64,000 nt of DNA from Nocardia vaccinii NBRC 15922 (GTDB taxonomy: Bacteria; Actinomycetota; Actinomycetes; Mycobacteriales; Mycobacteriaceae): positions 1 through 64,000 of the forward strand of contig NZ_BDCC01000032.1 in assembly GCF_001613305.1 (NCBI RefSeq), given 5' to 3'. The notes beneath the pieces were generated by a model. That model did not search any database and was not told the DNA's origin. It saw nothing but the letters and a program-made list of their open reading frames with translations. Position numbers and translations under genes: made by a program. Positions 24,539-34,140 of this stretch are shown here, piece by piece. Every line of letters begins with the position of its first letter. Positions within the stretch are counted from its first letter, which is position 1.

Positions 24539-26059
24539 ATGGACATGAGCGGGCACGATTCGGTGGGGGAGCGCGGTGCGGTCGCCGGGGCGGCGACCCG
24601 CGGCGCACACGGGGTGAGTACCGTCGTCGAAACCACCGCCGGGCGGGTGTACGGTGTCGCGGAATCGGTGGGGGCGTACGCGTTTCGCGGAATACCGTAT
24701 GCCGACTCACCGATCGGGGAGCTGCGGTTCGCGCCGCCGCGACCGCATCCGGGATGGGCGGGTGTTCGCGATGCGGCCGGGCCCGGGCCGGCGGTGCCGC
24801 AGTGGTCGTCGCGGCTGGAATCGGTCATGGGCGCGCGAATCCCGAGATGGGACGAGGACGGCTGTCTGACGGTCGACGTGTGGGTGCCACAGGGCGAGTC
24901 GCGGACCCCGCGCGCGGTGTTGTTGTGGTTCCACGGCGGCGGATTCACCAGCGGCAGCGGCGGCTGGGACTGGTACGACGGCGGCCGCCTGGCCGCCCTC
25001 GGCGATATCGTCGTGGTCACCGCGAATTATCGCCTCGGGGCGCTGGGATATCTGCGGCTACCGGGCGTGGACAATCTCGGGTCCCAGGATCAGGCCGCGG
25101 CCCTGCGGTGGGTGGGCGAGAACATCGCCGCCTTCGGCGGCGATCCGGAGCTGATCACGGTCGGTGGCCAGTCCGCCGGTGCGTTCTCGGCGATGGCGTT
25201 GGCGACCGACCCGGACACCGGCCCCTCGGTGCGCCGGGTGATCGGCCAGTCCGGGCCGTGGGGGATGAGCCCCCAGGATCCGGACGACGCGGCCGCGATC
25301 ACCGGGAAATATCTTGCGCTGCTGGGTATCGCGGACGATGGCGCCGATCCGCTGCCTCGGCTGCGGTCCCTCCCGGTGTTGGACCTCGTGCAGGCGTACG
25401 CCCGGCTGATGCTGGACACCGCGGTTCCGGGCCGGATCGCACCACCGCTGTATCCGGTGCTGGGCGGTGCGATCCAGTCGGCGGGTTGGCGGGATCTGGT
25501 CCCGGCGGGCGCACTGCGTGGCAAGGATGTGCTGCTCGGCGCGACCGGCAACGAACTCGGCTCGTTCTTCGCGCTCAACCCGATGATCCGGATGATCTCC
25601 GACGAGGCGGCGGTGCGGCTCATCGGCGATATCGCGGGGGATTCGGGCGAGGCTCGCTACCGGACGTACCTGGCCGAGCATCCCGATGCCGGCCCCGCCC
25701 AGGCGCTGACCTTCGTCGCGGGCGAGGTGATGTTCGGCGACGATCTGAGCGTTTTCGGTGAAGTCCTTGCAGCGCAGGGCAACCCGGCCCATATCTACCG
25801 ATTCCTGCACGAACCCTCGCCGGACCTGTTCGGTCTGGGCGCGGCGCACTGCGCGGATCTGCCATATCTGTTCGGCACGTTCGACAGTTATCCGAACGCA
25901 CCGATGCTCGGCACGGTCGGCGCGCGGGACCGCGCCCTGTCCGTGCAGTTCGGCGGCGCGCTGGCCGCATTCGTGGCGACCGGCTCACCCAACGGGCCGG
26001 GCCTCGAATCGTGGAAACCGTGGCTGCCGGGTCCGGAGCCCGATGTGCGGAAGTTCTGA
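24539..26059 (+). CDS. Type B carboxylesterase
   Basis: A 506-residue alpha/beta hydrolase of the para-nitrobenzyl esterase/cholinesterase family. The oxyanion HGGG is at residues 132-135 and the nucleophile is Ser212 in GGQSAGA. The acid/histidine partners are expected near GNELGSFF and AAHCADLPYLFG. No signal peptide is seen, so it is probably cytoplasmic and hydrolyses esters of hydrophobic alcohols or drugs. Starts at 24539 and 24545 are both possible; a CAGGAT box shortly before fits an almost leaderless mRNA. Its stop faces the GT39 gene. Confidence 0.87.
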   Translation: MDMSGHDSVGERGAVAGAATRGAHGVSTVVETTAGRVYGVAESVGAYAFRGIPYADSPIGELRFAPPRPHPGWAGVRDAAGPGPAVPQWSSRLESVMGARIPRWDEDGCLTVDVWVPQGESRTPRAVLLWFHGGGFTSGSGGWDWYDGGRLAALGDIVVVTANYRLGALGYLRLPGVDNLGSQDQAAALRWVGENIAAFGGDPELITVGGQSAGAFSAMALATDPDTGPSVRRVIGQSGPWGMSPQDPDDAAAITGKYLALLGIADDGADPLPRLRSLPVLDLVQAYARLMLDTAVPGRIAPPLYPVLGGAIQSAGWRDLVPAGALRGKDVLLGATGNELGSFFALNPMIRMISDEAAVRLIGDIAGDSGEARYRTYLAEHPDAGPAQALTFVAGEVMFGDDLSVFGEVLAAQGNPAHIYRFLHEPSPDLFGLGAAHCADLPYLFGTFDSYPNAPMLGTVGARDRALSVQFGGALAAFVATGSPNGPGLESWKPWLPGPEPDVRKF

Positions 26060-26099
26060 CCCGCCGGCGCCGCCCGCATGACGAGCGGCGCCGCGGCAC

Positions 26100-28127
26100 T
26101 CAGTGCGGGGCAGCGGACAGGTCGAACAGGACCAGTCCGTCCATGCGCTGCGGCGTGTAATGCGCCGACACCCAGTTGAAGATATCGGCATTGCCCACCG
26201 GATGCCACAGTGCGCCATCCGGATCCTCTTGCGTGGCAGACTGATTCGGCTGACGTGTGGCCGCCGGGTGGGCCGGCTTCTTGCGCCACGAATCCGGGAG
26301 TTTCACCTCGGGCGCGATGTAGTACGTGACCTGGCGGGTGTGAACCAGGTCCTGGAATTGCGCGAGGGTCGGCACCGGATCCTCGGAGGTGAATCCGCCG
26401 ATCGCGATGACCGAGGTGCGGCTGGCCAGCTCCAGACCGGCGGCGGGGCCGGAGCGTTCGGTGGCGGCCGACCACTTGGTGGTTGTGTGCTTCAACATCT
26501 CGACCAGCTGCGGCGGGTAACCGTCCCCGCCCATGAACATGCCGAGCGCGTGCCGCATCCGCGCGAAGGCCGGGGGCAACTCGTCCTTGTGCGCCGGGCC
26601 GACCGAAGGACCGCCGCCGGTGTGCGCCTGCGGCAGGGTGGCCGCGGCGTACGCGGTCGAACCGCCCAGCGCGGCAATCATTCCGGCGGTGACCAGAACG
26701 GCCGTGGCGCGCCGGTGGGTTCGGCGGGACAGTGCGGGAACCATGGTCAGCGCCAGTCCGGCGGCCGCGAGGATCGTCACCGCCAGGATGGTCCAGCGCA
26801 GCCACGGCTGCCACTCCGAATTGCGTTGCAGCAGTATGAATCCCCATACGCCACCAGCGAGAATCAGTGCGGCCGAGCCCAATCTGCCCAGCGCGGTCCC
26901 GCGCCGCCGCCACATTTCCAGGACACCGAGCGCGACGGTTCCCGCGATGGCCGGTGCGATGGCCAGGGTGTAGTAGGCATGCATACCGCCCTGCATCCCC
27001 GCGAACGCCGCGCCATCGATCAGCAGCCACAGTCCGAAGGTGAGCGTCGCGCCGCGCACCAGATCGGTGCGCGGGGCCCGGCCGCGAGAGATGAGCACCA
27101 GAACGAAGGCCAGGATCGCGGCGGGCAGCAGCCAGGAGATCTCGAAGCCGATCTCGCCGGTGAACAGCCGCTCGACACCGTTGCCGCCGCCGAACGGGCC
27201 GCCGCCGTGCAAATGCGGGAACTCGTATCCGGCGGGCATCTCCATCATCTTGCGGCCCATGTGGTTCTGGCCCAGATACCGAGCGAAACCGTTGTAGCCC
27301 AGCACCAGATCCATGAAGGTGTTGTTCGTCGACCCGGCCAGATACGGGCGCGAGCCGGCGGGCCACAGGATCGTCAGCAGCACATACCAGCCCGAGGAGA
27401 CGATCAGCGCGACCGCGGCGGCGAGCAGATGCCCGATCCGCCGCCCGAACCCGATCGGTGCGACCACCAGATAGGCCAGTCCGAGCGCGGGCAGCACCAT
27501 CAGGCCTTCGAGCATCTTGGCCAGGAATGCGAATCCGAGCGCGACACCGGCAAGCATCAGCCAGCGCACGCTCGCCCAGCGCAGTGACCGGATCGTGCAA
27601 TACGCCGCGGCCGTCATCAGCAGCACCATCACCGCATCGGGATTGTTGAACCGGAACATCATCGCCACCACCGGCGTCACGGCGAGTAGCGCACCCGCGA
27701 GCAGTCCCGCGCCGCGACTGTCGGTGGCGCGGGTGATCGCGCCGTACATCAGCGCGACCGCCGCGACGGCCATCAGCGCCTCGGGGATCAGCATGCTCGC
27801 GCTGTCGAAACCGAACAGCTGCCCCGACAGGCCCATCACCCACTGCGAGACGGGCGGTTTGTCGACGGTGATGAAGTTGCCCGGATCCAGCGAGCCGAAC
27901 AGCAGCGCCTTCCAGTTGTGCGAACCGGCCCAGACCGAGGCGGCGTAGAAGTTGTTGCCCATGCCGTTGACGGTGATGTTCCACAGATAGGCCGCGGCGG
28001 TGCCGAGCAGCAGCACCGCTAGCGCGATCCGCTCCCAGCGCCGGGCCGGCCCGAGGGCCGGATTCTGCTCGGCGAGCGGCGGAGAGGTCGATTCGGACAC
28101 GGCTGTATCGGCAGTGGTCGCTGTCAC
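26100..28127 (-). CDS. GT39-like polytopic glycosyltransferase
   Basis: A 675-residue membrane protein of the PMT/ArnT family (dolichyl- or decaprenyl-phosphate-sugar transferases). After a ~35-residue cytoplasmic tail there are about 11 helices. The first outer loop has GNNFYAASVWAGSHNWKALL and then GNFITVDKPPVSQW, which holds the conserved catalytic Asp. The last ~200 residues are an extracytoplasmic domain ending with NWVSAHYTPQRMDG. Such proteins in actinobacteria glycosylate envelope proteins or lipids. The GTG at 28127 is preceded by CAGACT six bases away, a leaderless-like spacing. Acceptor unknown. Confidence 0.83.
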   Translation of the reverse strand: MTATTADTAVSESTSPPLAEQNPALGPARRWERIALAVLLLGTAAAYLWNITVNGMGNNFYAASVWAGSHNWKALLFGSLDPGNFITVDKPPVSQWVMGLSGQLFGFDSASMLIPEALMAVAAVALMYGAITRATDSRGAGLLAGALLAVTPVVAMMFRFNNPDAVMVLLMTAAAYCTIRSLRWASVRWLMLAGVALGFAFLAKMLEGLMVLPALGLAYLVVAPIGFGRRIGHLLAAAVALIVSSGWYVLLTILWPAGSRPYLAGSTNNTFMDLVLGYNGFARYLGQNHMGRKMMEMPAGYEFPHLHGGGPFGGGNGVERLFTGEIGFEISWLLPAAILAFVLVLISRGRAPRTDLVRGATLTFGLWLLIDGAAFAGMQGGMHAYYTLAIAPAIAGTVALGVLEMWRRRGTALGRLGSAALILAGGVWGFILLQRNSEWQPWLRWTILAVTILAAAGLALTMVPALSRRTHRRATAVLVTAGMIAALGGSTAYAAATLPQAHTGGGPSVGPAHKDELPPAFARMRHALGMFMGGDGYPPQLVEMLKHTTTKWSAATERSGPAAGLELASRTSVIAIGGFTSEDPVPTLAQFQDLVHTRQVTYYIAPEVKLPDSWRKKPAHPAATRQPNQSATQEDPDGALWHPVGNADIFNWVSAHYTPQRMDGLVLFDLSAAPH

Positions 28128-28266
28128 CGCGCAAGTCTGTCCCGGAGATCGGTGAGAAGTCTGGCGTGTAGCTGTGAGGAGTCTGTGAAATCCGAGGGAA
28201 TTCGGCCTACTCGGCCTATATTGGCCCCGAAGACAACCCGTTCGATCGATCGTCGAAGGAGATCCG

Positions 28267-28623
28267 TTGCGCCGCATTCTGTTCACCGCGTCCGCGCTGG
28301 CCGTACTCGCACTGACCCCGGCCCTGGCTGCCGCACAGGGGCCGGGGCAGGTGGCGGTCCGCGTGCAGGCGTCGACCCTGGGCACGAACTTCCCGGTGAC
28401 GGGGTTGTCGACATCGCTCACCCCGTGCTCGGGCGGTTCGGCGGTGGCGGCCGCGACGACCGGCGCGAAAGGGACCGGGACGGCGTCGGTCCCGCTGGGG
28501 TGCTACCGCGTCAAGGTCACCGCGGTCCCGTCCGGATGCTCCCTCGACGGCAATCCGACCGTCCAGGTCGTCGCTCTTCCGGGAATGTCCCCGCAGGCCG
28601 CCTTCCACGTCCGCTGCGCCTGA
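28267..28623 (+). CDS. Small secreted protein with four cysteines
   Basis: 118 residues: a signal peptide (about 1-23, ending AAAQG) and a ~95-residue mature domain with four Cys (TPCSGG, LGCYRV, SGCSLD, VRCA), probably two disulfides. I recognise no family. The start is a TTG at 28267 with a perfect AAGGAG site five bases before it. It is divergent from the GT39 gene. It looks like a Nocardia-type exported hypothetical protein. Confidence 0.72.
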   Translation: MRRILFTASALAVLALTPALAAAQGPGQVAVRVQASTLGTNFPVTGLSTSLTPCSGGSAVAAATTGAKGTGTASVPLGCYRVKVTAVPSGCSLDGNPTVQVVALPGMSPQAAFHVRCA

Positions 28624-28646
28624 TCGCCGGACCGTCCGCGGGTGCG

Positions 28647-29756
28647 TCAGGCAAGCGCCTTCGTGCGGGCGGTGTATCCGTGAGCGGCCGCCACCGATTC
28701 GGACAGCAGATCCCCGCCGTGGGTGCTGAGCCCGCCGGCCAGGCCCGGGTCGGCGGCGACGGCTTCGCGCCAGCCGCGATCGGCGAGTGAGATCACATAC
28801 GGCAGTGTGGCGTTGGTGAGTGCGACGGTCGAGGTGTACGGCACCGCGCCGGGCATATTCGCCACGCAGTAGAACACCGCGTCGTGGACGCGGTAGGTGG
28901 GGGCGTCGTGTGTGGTGGGGCGTGAATCGGCGAAGCAGCCGCCCTGATCGATGGCGATATCCACCAGGACCGCGCCGGGCTTCATCTGTGCGACGAGTTC
29001 GGTGGGGACCAGGGTCGGCGCCTTCGCGCCCGGAACGAGCACCGCGCCGATGACCAGGTCGGCCTCGCGCACCGCATGTTCGACTTCGTGGGCATTGGAG
29101 ACGATGGTGCGCACCCGGCCGCGGTAGTGCGCGTCGAGTTCGCGCAGCGGGGCGATGTTCACGTCCAGCACGGTGACCTCGGCCCGCATCCCGACGGCGA
29201 TCTCGGTGGCATTGCGTCCGGCGACGCCCGCGCCGATGACGGTGACCTTCGCGGGCGGGGTGCCGGGGACCCCGCCCATGAGCACGCCGCGTCCGCCGCC
29301 GCTGCGCATCAGGTGGTAGGCGCCGGCCTGGGGTGCGAGACGCCCCGCGACCTCGCTCATCGGCGCCAGCAGCGGCAGCGAACCGTCCCGGCCGGTGACG
29401 GTTTCGTAGGCGATGGCGGTGGTCCCGGCGGCGAGCAGCGCGTCGGTGCATTCCGCCGACGCGGCCAGATGCAGATAGGTGAACAGCACCTGATCCGCGC
29501 GCAGGCGCGAATACTCTTGGGCCACGGGTTCTTTGACCTTCAGGATCAGTTCCCCGGTCGCCCAGACCGCATCGGCGGATTCCAGCACGTGCGCACCGGC
29601 GAGGGTGTACGCGTCGTCCTCGAATGCCGATCCGATCCCGGCGCCGGTCTCCACATACACCTCGTGCCCATGGCCGACCAGTTCGCGGACCCCCGCCGGG
29701 GTGCACGCGACCCGGTACTCGTGGTTCTTCACCTCGCGGGGGATTCCGATCTTCAT
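28647..29756 (-). CDS. ald: Alanine dehydrogenase
   Basis: A 369-residue NAD-dependent enzyme that interconverts L-alanine and pyruvate plus ammonia. The catalytic Lys75 (LKVKEP) and His96 (YLHLAA) match mycobacterial Ald exactly. GAGVAGRNA is the NAD loop, and IAIDQGGC with the conserved VANMPGAVP block follows. Length is standard. A GAGGAG site precedes the ATG at 29756. Upstream lies an AT-richer stretch with an inverted repeat (29807-29821), a likely Lrp/AsnC (AldR-type) site. In mycobacteria ald is induced by alanine and hypoxia. Confidence 0.95.
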   Translation of the reverse strand: MKIGIPREVKNHEYRVACTPAGVRELVGHGHEVYVETGAGIGSAFEDDAYTLAGAHVLESADAVWATGELILKVKEPVAQEYSRLRADQVLFTYLHLAASAECTDALLAAGTTAIAYETVTGRDGSLPLLAPMSEVAGRLAPQAGAYHLMRSGGGRGVLMGGVPGTPPAKVTVIGAGVAGRNATEIAVGMRAEVTVLDVNIAPLRELDAHYRGRVRTIVSNAHEVEHAVREADLVIGAVLVPGAKAPTLVPTELVAQMKPGAVLVDIAIDQGGCFADSRPTTHDAPTYRVHDAVFYCVANMPGAVPYTSTVALTNATLPYVISLADRGWREAVAADPGLAGGLSTHGGDLLSESVAAAHGYTARTKALA

Positions 29757-29806
29757 CTGCACTCCTCGTTCTCGGCGGGTTGGGACGCTGAGCCGCGTCA
29801 TCCTGT

Positions 29807-29980
29807 CGATAGTGAGTATCGAAGAATCTGCACAATACTGGCTATATCACCGAAGTTAATTCTGCATTTACTGGGTAAATTATCCGAACCATCAGCAAAT
29901 GGTGGTTGCAGGCCCTGTCCGTCGAAGCTTCTTCGGTGGTCCGCCCGGGTAGCGGAACGCCGCGGCCGCGGCACGCGCGG
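29807..29980 (-). promoter_or_regulatory. ald upstream region with Lrp/AldR-type operator
   Basis: CGATA-N5-TATCG at 29807-29821 is an inverted repeat about 50 bases before ald. It is followed by an AT-rich segment (about 29820-29900), unusual for this genome. Lrp/AsnC proteins bind several such sites in ald promoters. No gene is seen in this gap. Confidence 0.5.
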
Positions 29981-31537
29981 TCAGGCGTCGCGCTTGCGAT
30001 TCAGTGCCCCGTCGACGGCGGTGTACGCGGCCGCGACCAAGATCAGGATCGCCGAGACGAGCAGGGCTATGTCGAGGCCGTGGTGGAAGGCGGTCTTACC
30101 GGTGTTGATCGCCTCGGACACCTTGGACAGGTATTTGAGGTAGGGGGTGATGTCGACGCCGTGGGGGATGCGACCGCGCTCGACGGCGTCGATGGCGTTG
30201 GGTTGCAGTTCCGCGGGCAGGCCTTCGGCATTCATCCGGTCCCGCAGGTCGCCGGTGAGATAGGCGTTCACCACGGATCCGAGGACCGCGACGCCGACCG
30301 CCGAACCGACCTGGCGCATCGTATTGGTCACCGCGGCGGCCATACCCGAATGCTCCGCCGGAACACCGGACAGTACGGCCGAGGTCAACGGCACCACCGC
30401 GATGCCGAAGCCGAGTCCGGCCACCGCCATCGCCGAGGCCAGCGGCAGATCGTGCGGCGGCGCGGTCTCCAGGACCTGCCGTGTCAAAAGGATCCCGGCC
30501 GCGCCGGCCACGCAGCCGGCGATCATCGGGACGCGGGAGCCGTATCGCGCCACCCACACGCCCGTGGCGAGCGATCCGATGATGATCGCGATCGCCATCG
30601 GCGCGAATACCGTGGCCGTGCGCGAACCCGAATAGGATTGCATCACTTGCAGATACAGAGCGGTGAAGAAGAAGATCGAGAACACGCCGAAGTAGACGGC
30701 GAAGGCGACCACGAGCGCCCCGCGCACCGCGGGCAGACGCAGATAGCGGAAGTAGAGCATCGGTGCGCGCGCCCGCATCTCCACGACGACGAATCCGGCC
30801 AAAGCGACTGCGCTCAGTACGAACAGCGCGATCACCGAGGGAGCGGTGTAACCGCGGTCCTCGCCGGAGGTGGCGGCGTAGATCACCGAACCGAGGAACA
30901 AGGCGCCGAGCACGATTCCGGCCCAGTCGATCGGTCCGGGATCCGGGTCGGCACTCTCTGGAACCGACCACAGCGCCGCCGCCAGCGCCACCACGCCGAT
31001 GATCAGGTTGAACCAGAAGATCGAGCGCCACCCGTACGCGTGCACCAGCACACCGCCCAGTACCGGTCCGGCCGCCAGTGCCAGCCCGGATACCGCGGCC
31101 CACACGCCCACCGCGCGGGCGCGCTTGCGCTCGTCCGGATAGATGTGCCGCAGCACCGACAGGGTCCCCGGTTCCGAGGCCGCGGCGCCCAGGCCCATGA
31201 CCGCGCGTGCGGCGATCAGCACCGGCACACTCGCCGCCAGCGCGGCCAGGACCGATCCCGCGCAGAAGATCACCAGTCCGGCGATCATGACCCGCTTGCG
31301 TCCCCACCGGTCGCCGAGTGAGCCGCCGGCCAGCATGAGACCGGCGAAGACCAGTGTGTAGGCGTTGACCACCCACTGCAGCAACATCACATCGGTGCTG
31401 AGTTCGTGCCGGATATCGCCCAGGGCGACGCTCACGACGGTGGTATCGAGAAAGGTGACGAACAAGACGGCAGTCACCGCTGCCAGTGCAATCCCCGGCC
31501 GCTCGGCGGTATCCAGGGCATTGTCGATGCGCTCCAC
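29981..31537 (-). CDS. DHA2-family MFS exporter
   Basis: A 518-residue drug:H+ antiporter with 14 predicted helices. Helix 1 reads FLDTTVVSVALGDI, the loop motif is GSLGDRWGRKR, and the helix-4 motif is RAVMGLGAAASEPG. The GTG at 31537 is chosen because TAGCCT (31544-31549) lies six bases before it; a GTG at 31543 inside that promoter is less likely. It is followed on the same strand by ald. No dedicated regulator is adjacent. Substrate unknown. Confidence 0.87.
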   Translation of the reverse strand: MERIDNALDTAERPGIALAAVTAVLFVTFLDTTVVSVALGDIRHELSTDVMLLQWVVNAYTLVFAGLMLAGGSLGDRWGRKRVMIAGLVIFCAGSVLAALAASVPVLIAARAVMGLGAAASEPGTLSVLRHIYPDERKRARAVGVWAAVSGLALAAGPVLGGVLVHAYGWRSIFWFNLIIGVVALAAALWSVPESADPDPGPIDWAGIVLGALFLGSVIYAATSGEDRGYTAPSVIALFVLSAVALAGFVVVEMRARAPMLYFRYLRLPAVRGALVVAFAVYFGVFSIFFFTALYLQVMQSYSGSRTATVFAPMAIAIIIGSLATGVWVARYGSRVPMIAGCVAGAAGILLTRQVLETAPPHDLPLASAMAVAGLGFGIAVVPLTSAVLSGVPAEHSGMAAAVTNTMRQVGSAVGVAVLGSVVNAYLTGDLRDRMNAEGLPAELQPNAIDAVERGRIPHGVDITPYLKYLSKVSEAINTGKTAFHHGLDIALLVSAILILVAAAYTAVDGALNRKRDA

Positions 31538-31549
31538 CGGCACAGGCTA
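31538..31549 (-). promoter_or_regulatory. Leaderless promoter of the MFS gene
   Basis: TAGCCT at 31544-31549 (read leftward) plus six bases before the GTG at 31537. Confidence 0.45.
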
Positions 31550-31845
31550 ACGGTCCGGGCCCGCGGATGTGGATCGAGTTTCCAGCCGCATCCGATTGGA
31601 CGGCAGTTGTTGCCGCAGAGCCCATCCGCCGTTGTGCCGAGGTATTCGTCGGCGGGATTCGACCGTCGGCTCCGTGGCCTGAGATGTGCGCCGGGCGATG
31701 TGCGCGATGCACGCTGCGGCCGGATCGCCGAGGGATCCGCCGGTGTGGATGTGGCCGGGTGCGCCGCCTGCCGCCGTGCGCATGCGGCCGTGTCCAGCAC
31801 CGCGCCGTCCTGTGAACCGTGACTTCCGGTCCACCGGGAATCGTA
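31550..31845. other. Intergenic gap with no supported gene
   Basis: About 300 bases between the exporter start and the end of the FAD oxidoreductase gene. Open frames exist on both strands because of high GC but none has a good start site or recognisable protein. Confidence 0.4.
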
Positions 31846-33039
31846 TTACACAGTGGCGGCGAGGATTTCGGGTTCGGGCGCGTTGAGGTGACGATGCCGT
31901 CCGATCGGCGCCGCTGCCGCCGGATGCGCGGTGATCGAGGCCGCGCCCTTGCAGATCAGCTCCTTGTAGCGGGCGGCCCGGCGTCCGGTGAGCACGAGAT
32001 TCATCGCGCGGTCGTCGGGGGTGACGAACTGTAGCACGGCATCGTGGCGCCCGAGGCTGATGCATTGCGCGACATAGAAGATCGGCACACGCGGAACCCG
32101 CCGATCGGTCAGCCGCGCGGCGATCGAGTCGGCCGCCTGCCAGGCCATCGGTATGCCCGAGGCGCAGGACATCCGCAACGGGTCGGCGCCCGGCCCGTCG
32201 GCGAGTGCGGCATCGCCGATGGCGTACACGTCGGGGTGCGAGATCGAGCGCATCGTCCGGTCGACCATGATCCGTCCGGACGCATCGACGGTCATCGTCG
32301 TCGCGGCGGCGAGGGGATGGACCGCGAATCCGGCGGTCCACACGGTGACTGCCGCGGGAACGACCCGGTCGTCGATGGTGGTGGCGGTGGACGCATCGAT
32401 CCCGGCGATCTCGGTGTGCGTCCGCACAGTGATGCCGAGGCGATCGAAGGCCGTGTTCAGATGCCGGCGGGCCTTGTCGCTGAGCCGATCGCCGACGCCG
32501 GTGCGCGCGGCGATGGTGACCGCGAGATCCGGCCGGGTCTCGGCGATCTCGGTGGCCGCCTCGATGCCGGTGAGCCCGCCGCCGACGACCAGCACTGCCG
32601 CACCGGAGTCGAGTTCCGCCAGGCGATCGCGCAGCCGCAGAGCGGTATCCGGGTCGGTGACGGTGTGCGCGTACTCGGCGACGCCCGGGACATCGCTGCC
32701 GGTGACCGTGCTGCCGAGCGCGTAAACCAATGTGTCGTAACCGATCTCGAAATCCACACCGTGCTCGTCGCGGGCTCGCACGAGCTTGCGGTCGGCATCC
32801 ACCGAACTCACCCGGGCGATGCGCAGGACGACGCCGGTGTCCGCGAAGATTCCGGCCAGCGGGCGGCGGGTGAGCTGCTGTCCGGCGGCGAGCTGATGCA
32901 TGCGGACTCGTTCGACGAAATCGGGATCGGCGTTGACGACGGTGATCTCGACGTCGGCGGGATGCAGACGGCGGGCCAGGCGGCCGGCCGCATTGGCTCC
33001 GGCATATCCGGCTCCGAGGACGACGATGCGATGTTTCAT
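31846..33039 (-). CDS. FAD-dependent pyridine nucleotide oxidoreductase (NDH-2-like)
   Basis: A 397-residue two-dinucleotide-fold flavoprotein. GAGYAG near residue 9 binds FAD and GGGLTG near residue 163 binds NAD(P)H. VYAIGDAA is the C-terminal FAD motif. It resembles type II NADH dehydrogenases and related quinone reductases but lacks an obvious membrane-anchoring C-terminal helix. An AGGAG site precedes the ATG. It lies 78 bases downstream of an ECF41-type sigma gene on the same strand. Sigma factors of that group are typically next to an oxidoreductase, epimerase or decarboxylase that they control. Confidence 0.85.
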   Translation of the reverse strand: MKHRIVVLGAGYAGANAAGRLARRLHPADVEITVVNADPDFVERVRMHQLAAGQQLTRRPLAGIFADTGVVLRIARVSSVDADRKLVRARDEHGVDFEIGYDTLVYALGSTVTGSDVPGVAEYAHTVTDPDTALRLRDRLAELDSGAAVLVVGGGLTGIEAATEIAETRPDLAVTIAARTGVGDRLSDKARRHLNTAFDRLGITVRTHTEIAGIDASTATTIDDRVVPAAVTVWTAGFAVHPLAAATTMTVDASGRIMVDRTMRSISHPDVYAIGDAALADGPGADPLRMSCASGIPMAWQAADSIAARLTDRRVPRVPIFYVAQCISLGRHDAVLQFVTPDDRAMNLVLTGRRAARYKELICKGAASITAHPAAAAPIGRHRHLNAPEPEILAATV

Positions 33040-33117
33040 CTCTGACTCCTGTCTCGGGGTTCGCCTCTTGAACCGGACAGCGGGTCGTTTACTGACAGAT
33101 ATCGGCTGTGATGACGG

Positions 33118-34062
33118 TCACCATATGTCCAGCAGTGGCTCGCCTCGGTCGACCGTGGCCCAGGCCCGGGCGATGCGACCGAGCTTGTCGGGGTTGGCGT
33201 GAATGCAGACGGCGGCGATGCCGTCCGATGTGGAATCCAGCACAATGACCCCCACGAGCTGGTCGCCGACCTGCGCCAGAATCGCCGGATCTCCGTTGAC
33301 GACCCCGGCGTACAGGGTCGCGGTCCCGCCCACCCAGCCGCGCTTGTGCTCGCTGGGGCGGAACAGTCCGCGCAGGTATCGGGCCACCGCGAGCGCACCG
33401 CCGATGGGTGTGCGACGAGCCGGGAGGGCTCCGCCGCCGTCCGCGATACCGGTCACGTCGGCGGTGAGCATGCCGATGAGCGGTTCGATCTCACCGCCCG
33501 CGGTGGCGGCGAGGAATTCCGCGGCGATCCGGTGGGCCGTGGCCCGATCGACCTCCGTGCGCGTGTGTCCCGCGCCGAGATGCTGTTTCGCGCGCCGGTA
33601 GATCTGCTGGCAGTTCGGCTCGGTGAGGTTCACGATCTCCGCGATCTCCGCGTGCGAGTAGCCGAACGCCTCGCGCAGCACATACACCGCGCGCTCATGC
33701 GGTGAGAGGCGCTCCATGAGCATGAGCACGGCCATGGATATCGACTCGCGTTGTTCGACGGTGTCGGCCGGGCCGAGCATCCGATCGCCGCTGAGGACCG
33801 GTTCGGGCAGCCACTGTCCCGCATACGTCTCGCGCCGGGCGCGCGCCGAGGTGAGGTGGTTGAGACACAGATTGGTCAGCACCCTGGTCAGCCAGGCCTC
33901 GGGGGAGTGGACCCGGTCCCGATCGGCGGCCTGCCAGCGCAGGAAGGTGTCCTGCACCGCGTCCTCGGCATCACTCGCCGAGCCCAGCAACCGGTAGGCG
34001 ATGGCCTCCAGGCGGGCGCGGGATTCCTCGAACAGGTCGACCTCGTGCGGACCGAGCAACAT
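33118..34062 (-). CDS. ECF41/SigJ-type sigma factor with SnoaL-like tail
   Basis: A 314-residue extracytoplasmic-function sigma factor. Residues about 10-75 are region 2 (AYRLLGSASDAEDAVQDTFLRWQ) and about 115-170 are region 4 (RLSPHERAVYVLREAFGYSHAEIAEIV). The remaining ~125 residues are an NTF2/SnoaL-like domain that in this group replaces a separate anti-sigma factor. The DGGGALP stretch within the tail matches the group. It probably drives the adjacent FAD oxidoreductase gene. A clear TGTCACA-type promoter was not found, so the regulon link is from family knowledge only. Confidence 0.87.
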   Translation of the reverse strand: MLLGPHEVDLFEESRARLEAIAYRLLGSASDAEDAVQDTFLRWQAADRDRVHSPEAWLTRVLTNLCLNHLTSARARRETYAGQWLPEPVLSGDRMLGPADTVEQRESISMAVLMLMERLSPHERAVYVLREAFGYSHAEIAEIVNLTEPNCQQIYRRAKQHLGAGHTRTEVDRATAHRIAAEFLAATAGGEIEPLIGMLTADVTGIADGGGALPARRTPIGGALAVARYLRGLFRPSEHKRGWVGGTATLYAGVVNGDPAILAQVGDQLVGVIVLDSTSDGIAAVCIHANPDKLGRIARAWATVDRGEPLLDIW

Positions 34063-34140
34063 GACTCGATTGTCGCGCCCGGCCGCGACGTTCGTCTCCG
34101 GGGCCCCGATGGCAATCCGGTCTGGTTGTCGGAGAACGGT

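Noticed and set aside
26103..27587. Long rightward frame opposite the GT39 gene
   Set aside because: No ribosome site or protein motif; the opposite strand encodes a clear membrane protein.
33040..33117. ECF41 promoter (TGTCACA...CGTC) before the FAD oxidoreductase
   Set aside because: TGTCAGT-like sequence is present but the spaced CGTC is missing, so I did not annotate a promoter.
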